The translations under genes were made by a program, and so were the position numbers. The notes beneath the pieces were generated by a model that saw nothing but the letters and a program-made list of their open reading frames with translations, was not told the DNA's origin and did no database searches. Below are positions 1-7,951 of a DNA stretch of 64,000 nt, one piece after another (the stretch's first letter is position 1; the number at the start of each line of letters is the position of its first letter). This DNA comes from Variovorax sp. HW608 (GTDB lineage: Bacteria; Pseudomonadota; Gammaproteobacteria; Burkholderiales; Burkholderiaceae_C), in NCBI RefSeq assembly GCF_900090195.1, contig NZ_LT607803.1, positions 5,916,229-5,980,228 on the forward strand, written 5' to 3'.

Positions 1-2430
1 GAGATCACGTGGCGCGAGCTGATCACTCGCGACGCGCTCACTCGCATCCTGCGCGACACCGTCGTGCCGTACTACACGCAGCTCTCGATATCGAATTGCC
101 GCCGCATCGCCGCGCTCCCTCCGCTGCACGAGTCGCAGGAGGAACTGCAGATACGCCGAGCAGCTCTGGTCGCCGACAGCCAGGCGCAGATCACGCGGCA
201 AATCGAGCGCGAGGCGGCGATCGCCGGCGTCATCTCGCAACTCGTCTCCGACCATCGTTACGCGCAGTTGAACCAGATCTTCTTCGCCGATCTCGATCGC
301 GACGCGAAGGCTGATTTCTTCCGCGCCATCGAGCAGGCGCAGCAGCGACTCGGCGATCCGTACCTCGCGTTCGACCCCAAGGGGGACGTCAAGAACGTCA
401 CGCTTTCGCCCGTGGGGATCGTCCACCTCTTCCGGCAGTACTTCTTCGAGCTTGACACCTTCCTCGGCACGCCAACCGGGCACGTCTGGCTCAGCCCGGG
501 TGCCACAGTCGAGCTCATCGAGGTCAGCACGCGCAAGACGACCACCGAGCGAGCGGTGGAGATCTCGACCGAGCAAATTCAGAAGGTTGAGACGAGCACC
601 ACGGATCAGGACGAGCTCAGCGAAGCCGTCAAGCAGGACAACAAGGAAGACCTCAAGCTCGGCTTCACCTCGACGATCAATCAGTCGTGGGGAACAGGGA
701 ACATCTCGGCGACGCCGAGCCTCAACATGGACAAGACTCAGGAGGTCGGGCGCGAGACGACGCACAAGCGCATGCGCCAACAGACCGAGAAGCTCTCTAC
801 CGAGATCCGCCAAAACTACAAGTCAACCTTCAAGACCGTCACCGAGGTCACCGACACGTCGAGCAAGCGCTACGTCCTGTCGAACACCACCGACAAACTC
901 ATCAACTACGAACTCCGCCGGAAAATGCGGCAGGTCGGTGTGCAGGTGCAGGACATCGGCTCGTACCTCTGCTGGGAGACGTTCATCGACGAGCCCGGCG
1001 AAGACCTGGGGCTTGCCAGTCTCATCCACATTGCGAAGCCGGCCGACTTGCTGCCGATCCCCGACCAGTCCGAGGTCCCTTATCCCGCCGATCGCCCGAT
1101 CGCGTTTCAAACCAGCGTCGCGTGGGACTACGGCGACAGCGAGAAGTACGGCTTCGTCCACGTCGGCCTCATGGACCCGCCGCCCGCGCCGGAGGGCCTT
1201 GAGGTGGTCCGCGATCCCAACATGGTGCAGGTGATCCAGGTCTCCGGATCTGGCGAGGATTTCACCGGCACATGGGCCTTCGGCGGGCGCTGGACCGCCG
1301 GCGGTCAGCTCGAGATCGGCGTGCTCACGGACAACAGTGGCCTCTCTTGGAACAAGCGCGTCGACTTCGTCGTCGGCGGCTCGCTCCGCTACATTGCGAG
1401 TGCCGCGAAGAAGGCCGAGATCGACGCGGCGAACAACGCGAAGAAGGCCGCCGGACAAGCGGCGACGCTCGAGAACGACCGCAAGACGCGCGAGGCGTTC
1501 GTCAACGCGGCGAAGGAACGCATCGAGATGGCCGGAAGCCTCACGAAGCGGAAGTTCGAGGACCTGCGCGACGAGGAGAGGATCATCGTTTACCGGCGCC
1601 TCATCACTTCGCTGATGACGGCAGCGCAGTACAAGAACGCCGACAACCCGTCGCGGCACATCCTGTCGCAGCTCATCAATTCGATCTTCGACGTCGACAA
1701 AATGCTCTACTTCGTCGCCCCGGAATGGTGGAAGCCGCGCGAACGAGCTCGGGAGTTCGTGAGCTTGCAGCAGCTCCAGAGCCAGATCAGCGACTCGCTC
1801 GTCGCGTGGTCCGACAGCCGGCCGCGGCCAGACAACTACCTCGTCACGGACAAGTCGACGCCGGCCCCGATGGGAAGCTCGCTCGGGTGGCTGCTGCAAC
1901 TTGACGGCGACGACTTGCGCAACGCGTTCTTGAACGCCCCCTGGGTACGCGCCGTCATCCCGATTCGGCCAGGCAAGGAAGAGGCGGCGATTCACTGGCT
2001 GCAGAGCGTTAACGTGGAGGGCAGCGACGGGCTCGACGCGCTCTATGAGGCGCCCGCCGACGAACTGGATCAGATTCGCGCCGGGCTTGGCCTCGCGCCG
2101 GGCGCCGGCATCACGATCGGCGACGCAATTCACTTCTTGTGCAAGGAGGTTGCCGCGAAGAACGCGGAGTCGAATCAGGTGAAGACCTACCCGGCGACGG
2201 AGATTAACGTCGACTCAAAGGTGTCGTCGACACCGGTGGAGAAGGTCTACGAGCACGGCTTCTATCCGCTGCAAGGCGGGTTCCGCGTGAGCCCCAACGA
2301 TCCATCTCCCGATCCGAATAACACCGACAAGAATTTCCAAGTGTTCGATCAGTGGATCGAGATCCTCCCAACCGACCAAGTCGTTCCGGTCGAAGTCACG
2401 TACGATCCGAAGACAGGGCGGCAGCTCTAG
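1..2430 (+). CDS. Large uncharacterised protein, 5' end outside window
   Basis: The reading frame is open from base 1, so the gene starts upstream; the first in-window start-type codon (GTG at 64) would give 788 residues. I do not recognise the family. No signal peptide or membrane segment is visible. Around residues 150-290 (counted from GTG 64) it is rich in Thr, Glu, Lys and Gln and looks helical, with an Asn/Thr-rich stretch. A second charged helical, coiled-coil-like block lies at about 440-510. Towards the C-terminus there are Trp-rich and Pro/Asp/Asn-rich patches. A PLD-fold gene follows 24 bp downstream on the same strand, so the two probably form one unit. Enzymatic function cannot be assigned. 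A structural, delivery or toxin-associated role is possible but is only a guess from the absence of catalytic motifs. Confidence 0.8.
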   Translation, partial: EITWRELITRDALTRILRDTVVPYYTQLSISNCRRIAALPPLHESQEELQIRRAALVADSQAQITRQIEREAAIAGVISQLVSDHRYAQLNQIFFADLDRDAKADFFRAIEQAQQRLGDPYLAFDPKGDVKNVTLSPVGIVHLFRQYFFELDTFLGTPTGHVWLSPGATVELIEVSTRKTTTERAVEISTEQIQKVETSTTDQDELSEAVKQDNKEDLKLGFTSTINQSWGTGNISATPSLNMDKTQEVGRETTHKRMRQQTEKLSTEIRQNYKSTFKTVTEVTDTSSKRYVLSNTTDKLINYELRRKMRQVGVQVQDIGSYLCWETFIDEPGEDLGLASLIHIAKPADLLPIPDQSEVPYPADRPIAFQTSVAWDYGDSEKYGFVHVGLMDPPPAPEGLEVVRDPNMVQVIQVSGSGEDFTGTWAFGGRWTAGGQLEIGVLTDNSGLSWNKRVDFVVGGSLRYIASAAKKAEIDAANNAKKAAGQAATLENDRKTREAFVNAAKERIEMAGSLTKRKFEDLRDEERIIVYRRLITSLMTAAQYKNADNPSRHILSQLINSIFDVDKMLYFVAPEWWKPRERAREFVSLQQLQSQISDSLVAWSDSRPRPDNYLVTDKSTPAPMGSSLGWLLQLDGDDLRNAFLNAPWVRAVIPIRPGKEEAAIHWLQSVNVEGSDGLDALYEAPADELDQIRAGLGLAPGAGITIGDAIHFLCKEVAAKNAESNQVKTYPATEINVDSKVSSTPVEKVYEHGFYPLQGGFRVSPNDPSPDPNNTDKNFQVFDQWIEILPTDQVVPVEVTYDPKTGRQL

Positions 2431-2454
2431 GCACTCGAAGCGAGTCGCACCGCC

Positions 2455-4134
2455 ATGGCCGACGATCCACCGCCGCCGACGATCATTCCTCCGCGCGCGC
2501 CCGCCATCCCGACGACCACCCCGCCGCCAGCGCCGACGATGGCGTTCACGTCGTGCACCTCCGACGACGCGGCGCTGAAGCGAGTTCCGGGCCGGAGAAC
2601 CGACGATCCAGCGTACAAGAAACGCGGGTTTCGGCCCCCGAGCGCCTGGTATCCGACGGGTGTGAAGCCCACCGACGGCAACCAGGTCATCGCGTACACG
2701 TACGGCCTCTGCACGTTCGCCGACATGGCCGACGCGCTGAGCACCGCGCTGTCATCTGACCACCGCATCTACATCATCGGCTGGTCGACCGACAAGGGCA
2801 CGCAGCTCAAGCCCGGCACGGGCGGCACGCTCGAGGACTATCTCACGCGATCGCGCGCGCAGATCCGGGCGATGTTCTACGACGGAAACATCACGCTCAC
2901 GCCGCTCATCAAGGTGAAGACGGACGTCGAAAACAAGTGGGTCAACGACGCGATCAACAATCTTCCGAACGGCGCGTCGGTGATCGATGCCAAGCTACCA
3001 CCGCTGGGCATTCACCATCAGAAACTGCTCGTGGTCCAGGGCCAGTTCGGCCTCGTCGCGTTCATCGGCGGAATGGACATCGCGCCGTCTCGCGCCGCGA
3101 TCAGTCCGCCGGGTGAACCCTGGCACGACACGCAGATCCGGATCGCCGGGCCCGCCGCGCTCGATTGCCGGAAAGCCTTCGAGGATCGATGGCTCGATCA
3201 TCCGGCGACGCTGGTCCTCGATCAGAAGCTCGGTGTCTCGGCCACCTCGACGCGTGACGCTCGCCGCGCCGTCGCCTTTCCCCAGCCCGCCGCGCTGGAC
3301 CTAGAGGGGCTGCAGTCCTCCACGATGGAGAACCGTTCGAGGCGCGCAGACCGGCGCGTGACGGTAGCCGTGGGGCGAACCTTCGCGAACATGAAGAAGG
3401 CCGGCGCATCGAGCGAATATTCCTTCGCGCCTTCCGGCGACTACTCGGCGTGGTCTCTGATCGAGACGGGTATCAAGCAGGCCGTGCGCTGGATTTACCT
3501 CGAGGATCAATACCTAGTGAGCCGCATGGCGCGGAAGGCGCTGCTCGACAAGTTCGCCGATCCGAGCTTCGAGTTCCTCCTCATGGTCATGAACGGCTCA
3601 GGTGCGGCGGGGAAGGACTTTCGCTATCTGGTCACGGCGCGTAACGAGTTCCGCCGCGATCTACAGAAGATCGATCGCAGACGCTGGGGCCTGTACACGC
3701 TAAAGGATTCGAACAACAGCGAGCGCCAGAAGTGGTGCGGCACCTACTTGCACAGCAAGACGTGGATCTTCGATGACGGCTACGTGGTCCTCGGCTCGGC
3801 AAACTGTGACAACCGAGGATACACGTTCGATACCGAGATCGTCGCAGGGATCGCCGAGAAGGATGAGATCAGCATTGCGCTCGGCGAGAGCTTCGCGACC
3901 GACTTGCGCACGCGCCTCTGGTTCAAGCATCTCGGCGTCCCGCATGCGCAGCTTCGCGACTTCGAGAAAGGGCTCAAGTTCTGGAGGCAGCTCCCCACGA
4001 CCGCCATGGTCGTCGACTCGAGCGGCTTGGAACCCGATCCGGATCTCGATCCGCCCGCTCCATTCCCCGCGCCCGACGCCGCCGCGAACGTCGACAAGCT
4101 GTGGAGCAAGGTCATCGATCCGGACGCTCGCTAG
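2455..4134 (+). CDS. Phospholipase D-fold (HKD) family protein
   Basis: This 559-residue protein has two PLD half-sites. The C-terminal one is complete: H433, K435 and D440, followed by a Gly-Ser-x-Asn stretch (LGSAN) as in PLD and cardiolipin synthase enzymes. The N-terminal one has H188 and K190 followed by an IGGMD block, but the expected Asp is Gln195. The family cleaves or transfers phosphodiester head groups, or in some members cuts nucleic acid, through a two-His active site. The first ~30 residues are Pro/Thr-rich (PPPPTIIPP) with no signal peptide, as in some exported effectors. It follows the large unknown gene closely, which suggests joint function. Substrate is unknown. The weakened first motif could lower activity, though both His/Lys pairs remain. 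Confidence 0.85.
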   Translation: MADDPPPPTIIPPRAPAIPTTTPPPAPTMAFTSCTSDDAALKRVPGRRTDDPAYKKRGFRPPSAWYPTGVKPTDGNQVIAYTYGLCTFADMADALSTALSSDHRIYIIGWSTDKGTQLKPGTGGTLEDYLTRSRAQIRAMFYDGNITLTPLIKVKTDVENKWVNDAINNLPNGASVIDAKLPPLGIHHQKLLVVQGQFGLVAFIGGMDIAPSRAAISPPGEPWHDTQIRIAGPAALDCRKAFEDRWLDHPATLVLDQKLGVSATSTRDARRAVAFPQPAALDLEGLQSSTMENRSRRADRRVTVAVGRTFANMKKAGASSEYSFAPSGDYSAWSLIETGIKQAVRWIYLEDQYLVSRMARKALLDKFADPSFEFLLMVMNGSGAAGKDFRYLVTARNEFRRDLQKIDRRRWGLYTLKDSNNSERQKWCGTYLHSKTWIFDDGYVVLGSANCDNRGYTFDTEIVAGIAEKDEISIALGESFATDLRTRLWFKHLGVPHAQLRDFEKGLKFWRQLPTTAMVVDSSGLEPDPDLDPPAPFPAPDAAANVDKLWSKVIDPDAR

Positions 4135-4462
4135 ATCCCCAAGGACCTCCCTCTGAGTCAAGGCTCCATTTCTATAGCCTGCGAGGCCGGCGACATGGCC
4201 GTTGGAGCAGCCGACGAAGCTCGTTGGCAATCGGAAGATTGCGGGGGCGATTGGCGCTTGTCCATCCAGAGCGCTGACTCGGACATCGCAGCCGTCGTCG
4301 CCTCCCCCAGGCTCTGCCCTGCCCGACCTCCCCCTACGAAGGCGCCGGGTTCTGGGGTCCATAACTTCGCCCTATCGCGGCTGACGCGACGGGCGCGGCG
4401 CTGCGGCGCGAGCCCCGTCATACTTCGACCCCACCAACTGAACCACTCGGCGGGGAACAACA
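4135..4462. other. Gene-free stretch between the PLD gene and the IclR gene
   Basis: About 330 bp with no convincing gene. Short ORFs on both strands have no recognisable domain or clear ribosome binding site. The stretch separates the atypical gene pair 1-4134 from the catabolic region and may be a junction of a transferred segment, but no repeat or att-like site was found. Confidence 0.5.
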
Positions 4463-5215
4463 TTGACGGAATCATCTACGTCCAGTCTTGAGCGCATGTT
4501 GAATGTGCTCGATCTGTTCGACGAGACCCATCTGGCTCGGACACCGGAGGACATCGCCACGGAACTGGGCGTCTCGCTGCCCACAAGCTATCGGTATGTT
4601 CGACTCCTGCTGCAAGCCGGGTTGCTTCAGCGTATCGAAGACTCCAGGTACGCATTGGGACCTCGTGTCATCTTGCTGGACTACTACATACGCAGGGCCG
4701 ACCCGGTTCTGCGCGTCGGCCTGCCGATCCTTCGGGAGCTGGTCGAAGCCACCGGCTTCGACTGCGTCGTGACCGAGCTGTTCGGCATGCAGGTCCTCGA
4801 CACCTATCGGGAAGTCGGCGGAAGTCCGGAGCAGCTGGCCTATGGACGTGGCCGCCCGCGGCCGCTATTTGGCGGCGCTGCTCCCAAGGTCCTGCTCTCC
4901 ACGTTCAGCCCTTCTCAACTCAAGAAGGTGTTCGAGGCACGCCAGGACGAGTTGGCCAGGCACGGCCTTCCGACCGATTGGCCGGAGTTCCGGCGCTACT
5001 TCTCTGCGGTACGCAAGGCAGGCCACTACGTCTCGATCGGGCAGCTCGAACCGCAACTCGCCGCGGCGGCGGCGCCGATTCTCAAGACCGATGGAGGGGC
5101 TTGGGCGGCCCTGTCCATCGTCTTCAACACGTCACGCCTCGCGATCGTCGATCTCGACAAGCTGGTTCAACTGGTCACTGATGCCGCCACGCGGATCGCT
5201 GGACGGCTGAACTAG
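4463..5215 (+). CDS. IclR-family transcriptional regulator
   Basis: A 250-residue protein with the IclR layout: an N-terminal winged helix (SSLERMLNVLDLF, then TELGVSLPTSYRYVRLLLQAGLL at roughly 25-55) and a C-terminal effector-binding domain containing LFGGAAPKVLL and the late ALSIVF segment. The start chosen is TTG 4463, preceded by GGGGAA; ATG 4496 in the same frame would remove part of the first helix. IclR regulators of aromatic catabolism typically bind a small acid and act at a neighbouring promoter. The genes at 5175-10336 with divergent promoters at 7291-7340 are the obvious targets. Its 3' end overlaps the convergent oxidoreductase gene by about 40 bp. Confidence 0.9.
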   Translation: MTESSTSSLERMLNVLDLFDETHLARTPEDIATELGVSLPTSYRYVRLLLQAGLLQRIEDSRYALGPRVILLDYYIRRADPVLRVGLPILRELVEATGFDCVVTELFGMQVLDTYREVGGSPEQLAYGRGRPRPLFGGAAPKVLLSTFSPSQLKKVFEARQDELARHGLPTDWPEFRRYFSAVRKAGHYVSIGQLEPQLAAAAAPILKTDGGAWAALSIVFNTSRLAIVDLDKLVQLVTDAATRIAGRLN

Positions 5216-6245
5216 CGCCATCATGGGCCGAGGCGTCGCTCCCGGCGCGCGCCTCGAGGACGATCTTTCCCATCGATTGTCCCGATTCGAGTCGCGCTTG
5301 CGCCTCGGCTGCCATTCGCAAGGGATAGGTCTCCTGCACCCAAGGGCGGATTCTTCTGTCGCGCACGAGCGGCATGGCCACACGGCGCAATTGCTGCGCG
5401 ATCAGGGACTTCTCCGCCAGCGGCAGCGGCCGCAGCAGCGATCCGGTGATACGCACCTCCTTGGCCATGATGGCGCGCAGCGGCGCGCGGAATTCCGCGC
5501 CGTCTCCAGGAGAAAGATGGACGAGCCGGCCGCGCCGGGCCAGCGCATCGACGTTGCTGGCGCAGTGAGCCGATCCGGCCATGTCCAGGATCACGTCGAC
5601 ACCGGCGTGCCGGGTCACCCGTTGGATCTCCTGTTCGAAATCGTGCGTGCGATAGTTGATCGCCGTGCGGGCACCCAGGGCCAACGCGGCGGCGCACTTC
5701 TCGTCGCTGCCGCAAGTGACGTGGACGGGATGGCCCAACGCGCCGAGCATCTGGATGGCAAGGCTCCCCACGCCGCTGGTGCCGCCATGGATCAGCACCG
5801 ATTCGCCAGGTCCCAGGTCTGCCACACCGAAGAAGTTGTGCCACACCGTGAACAACGCCTCGGGCAGCGCGGCCGCGGATTGGAGGTCCAGCGGCGCTTC
5901 GACCCGGAACGCCAGTTCGGCCGGCACGATCGCTCGCGTGGCGTAGCCTCCTCCGTCCACAAGTGCGCAGACCGCGTCCCCTGCCGTGAAACCGCGCACA
6001 CGCGATCCTGCCGCTTGCACGATGCCGCTGACCTCCAGGCCAGGAACATCGCTATGCGCCGGCGTCGGCCCGCGCCGCCGTTGGTTGCAGTCGTGACGGT
6101 TGACTCCGGCAAAGAAGACGTGGATCAGCAGTTCGTCAGGGCCCGGGGCAGCCAGCGGCATGTTTTCGATCCAACGGAGAACCTCGGGACCGCCAGGGGC
6201 CGAGATAACGATGCCGTCGCAGGACGAAGCCGCAAACTCGCTCAC
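5175..6245 (-). CDS. MDR-superfamily NAD(P)H-dependent quinone oxidoreductase-like protein
   Basis: Medium-chain dehydrogenase of the zinc-free quinone oxidoreductase type. It has an N-terminal GroES-like domain (PGPDELLIHVFFAGVNRHD, LEVSGIV) and a Rossmann domain with the nucleotide-binding GGTSGVGSLAIQM motif followed by GSDEK. I chose GTG 6245, 11 bp after the Bug stop codon, giving 356 residues; a longer frame reaches 6299 but overlaps the Bug gene. It is probably co-transcribed with the Bug gene from the promoter at 7291-7318. In this locus it would reduce or oxidise a ring-derived or enone intermediate; the substrate cannot be read from sequence. The C-terminal ~25 residues are rich in Ala/Ser and run into the convergent IclR gene. 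Confidence 0.85.
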   Translation of the reverse strand: MSEFAASSCDGIVISAPGGPEVLRWIENMPLAAPGPDELLIHVFFAGVNRHDCNQRRRGPTPAHSDVPGLEVSGIVQAAGSRVRGFTAGDAVCALVDGGGYATRAIVPAELAFRVEAPLDLQSAAALPEALFTVWHNFFGVADLGPGESVLIHGGTSGVGSLAIQMLGALGHPVHVTCGSDEKCAAALALGARTAINYRTHDFEQEIQRVTRHAGVDVILDMAGSAHCASNVDALARRGRLVHLSPGDGAEFRAPLRAIMAKEVRITGSLLRPLPLAEKSLIAQQLRRVAMPLVRDRRIRPWVQETYPLRMAAEAQARLESGQSMGKIVLEARAGSDASAHDGASSAVQRSAWRHQ

Positions 6246-6256
6246 GGCTGTCGCGC

Positions 6257-7246
6257 TCAATCCAGCTTCACGCCCGCGGCGCGGACGACCTTGCCCCACA
6301 TGGCGCGGTCGGCGTTGATGAATGCGGTGAATTCGGCGGGTGTATTGCAGCGAAGCTCTCCCCCGTAGTCACGCCACTTCTTGGCCAGATCCTGCGACTG
6401 GCAGACCTTGCTCATGGCGGCGCTGAGCTTCTCGAGGATGGCCGGCGGCGTGCCCGCCGGTGCCAGCAACCCCTGCCAGGCGATGGGCGTGTAGTCGGGC
6501 AGGCCCTGCTCGGCGAAGGTCGGCACATTCGGGAAGCTGGGATGACGTTCCTTGCCCGTGATGCCCAGCAGCTTGAGCTTACCGGCCTGCACGCTCGTCG
6601 CGGCGGCCGGCAGGCCGTCGTACATGAGCTGGATCTGTCCGGCCATCAGGTCCGCGTAGGGGCTTTGGCTGTTGTAGGGAACGAGGTTCGACTTCACCCC
6701 TGCCGCGTTGTTGAACCAGACGGCCGACAGATGGGAGTAGCTGCCGATGCCTTGCGTGGCCACGGAAACGGAATCCGGCTTGGCCTTGAGCTGAGCGATC
6801 AGTTCCTTCGCGTCCTTGGCCTGCACGCCGGGGTTGGCAATGAGGCCCGTGTTGAGCACGCCCATCAGGCTGATCGGAGCGAAGTCACGCTCGGCATTGA
6901 AGGGCAGCTTGCTATAGAGGTGCGGCAGCACCGAGAGGGAGCTGGTGGTGCCGATGTAGAGCGAATAGCCGTCGTTGGCGGCCTTCGCGGCGACTTCCGT
7001 GCCGATGATGTTCGAGGCGCCGGGACGGTTATCCACATAGAACGACTGGCCCAGGATCTTGGTGAGCTCGGCCGCCAGTTCACGCGCGTTGGCGTCCGGC
7101 CCGCTGCCTGCGGGGAACGGGGCAATGATGCGCACCGGCTTGGTCGGGTAGTTGGCCTGAGCCCCCGCACCGGAAGCGGACAAGGCGAGACCGGCAGCTG
7201 TGGCAAGCATGGCGGAATGAGAGATGAGTCTCTTGAGGAACGTCAT
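6257..7246 (-). CDS. Tripartite tricarboxylate transporter (Bug) substrate-binding protein
   Basis: Periplasmic binding protein of the Bug/TctC family, 329 residues from ATG 7246 (GGAGA seven bases upstream; a longer frame starts at 7282 without a site). The signal peptide ends in SGAGAQA, and the mature protein opens NYPTKPVRIIAPFPAG, the family's N-terminal signature, followed by the conserved VDNRPGASNIIGTEVAAKA segment. The family binds carboxylated or aromatic acids for TctAB-type carriers, but no membrane subunit lies nearby, so it is an orphan receptor that must share a carrier elsewhere or act in sensing. It is transcribed divergently from the ring-cleavage genes and shares the regulatory region with them, which points to the pathway substrate as ligand. 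Confidence 0.93.
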   Translation of the reverse strand: MTFLKRLISHSAMLATAAGLALSASGAGAQANYPTKPVRIIAPFPAGSGPDANARELAAELTKILGQSFYVDNRPGASNIIGTEVAAKAANDGYSLYIGTTSSLSVLPHLYSKLPFNAERDFAPISLMGVLNTGLIANPGVQAKDAKELIAQLKAKPDSVSVATQGIGSYSHLSAVWFNNAAGVKSNLVPYNSQSPYADLMAGQIQLMYDGLPAAATSVQAGKLKLLGITGKERHPSFPNVPTFAEQGLPDYTPIAWQGLLAPAGTPPAILEKLSAAMSKVCQSQDLAKKWRDYGGELRCNTPAEFTAFINADRAMWGKVVRAAGVKLD

Positions 7247-7290
7247 GAAATGTCTCCGATTGCGAATACGTGCCCGTTGCACGAGGATGA

Positions 7291-7340
7291 ATCATACGAA
7301 AACATGATATATTGTCAAATTATGAGAATATGAATATGAT
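7291..7340. promoter_or_regulatory. Divergent sigma70 promoters with overlapping -35 boxes
   Basis: Plus strand: TTGTCA (7312-7317), 17-bp spacer, TATGAT (7335-7340), reading into the VOC gene. Minus strand: TTGACA (7318-7313), 16-bp spacer, TATGAT (7296-7291), reading into the Bug gene. The two -35 boxes overlap almost completely, so a protein bound there would control both directions; the IclR product is the likely candidate. The stretch is very AT-rich compared with its surroundings. Confidence 0.75.
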
Positions 7341-7393
7341 TTCATCCGTGGCTAGACGAAGCTCGAGCCTTCATTCTCGATAGGAGACAACGG

Positions 7394-7951
7394 ATGCAAG
7401 CGACTCATCTCTCGGATCTGCGGTTCAGCCACATCGGCCTGTACGTGACGGATCTGCCCCGCATGGCGCGCTTCTACAAGCAGGCGCTGCGCTTCACCCA
7501 GACGGACGAGGGCAACCTGGGACCCGTGCAGCTGGTCTTTCTCAGCCGCGATCCGGGCGAGCATCACCAACTGGTGCTGGCGACCGGCCGTCCGGCTGAC
7601 ATGGCCTTCAACGTGGTCAACCAGATTTCGTTTCGCGCGCCCGACCTCACGGCGCTGCGCCGATTCCACGATCGGCTGCTGGCGGAGGGCGCAACGGACA
7701 TGCACCCCGTGACGCACGGCAATGCGGTTTCGGTCTACTGCCGCGATCCAGAGGGCAATCGGCTCGAGCTGTTCATGGACACGCCGTGGTACTGCGAGCA
7801 GCCGCTGCGCGAGCCGATCGATCTGGGTCAGCCGGATGAAGCCATCCTGGCGCAGGCAGAGGCCATCGCCAAGCGATTCCCCAAATTCATGAGCCGCGCG
7901 CAATGGCAGGCCGAGGTCGCGCGCCGCATGCAGGAAGACCAGAATGCCTGA
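7394..7951 (+). CDS. VOC-family (extradiol dioxygenase-like) protein
   Basis: Vicinal-oxygen-chelate fold protein of 185 residues with the usual metal-ligand positions: His in FSHIGLYV near the N-terminus, His in GEHHQLVL near 58, and Glu in NRLELFMDTPW near 130. This is the pattern of single-domain extradiol dioxygenases and related glyoxalase-fold enzymes. It has a good ribosome binding site (TAGGAGA) and its end overlaps the start of the FAD monooxygenase, so translation is coupled. By analogy with the locus at 32302-36100, where VOC, FAH and monooxygenase genes also sit together, it probably opens the ring hydroxylated by the next gene's product. The C-terminal ~50 residues are an extra charged helical tail. 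Confidence 0.85.
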   Translation: MQATHLSDLRFSHIGLYVTDLPRMARFYKQALRFTQTDEGNLGPVQLVFLSRDPGEHHQLVLATGRPADMAFNVVNQISFRAPDLTALRRFHDRLLAEGATDMHPVTHGNAVSVYCRDPEGNRLELFMDTPWYCEQPLREPIDLGQPDEAILAQAEAIAKRFPKFMSRAQWQAEVARRMQEDQNA

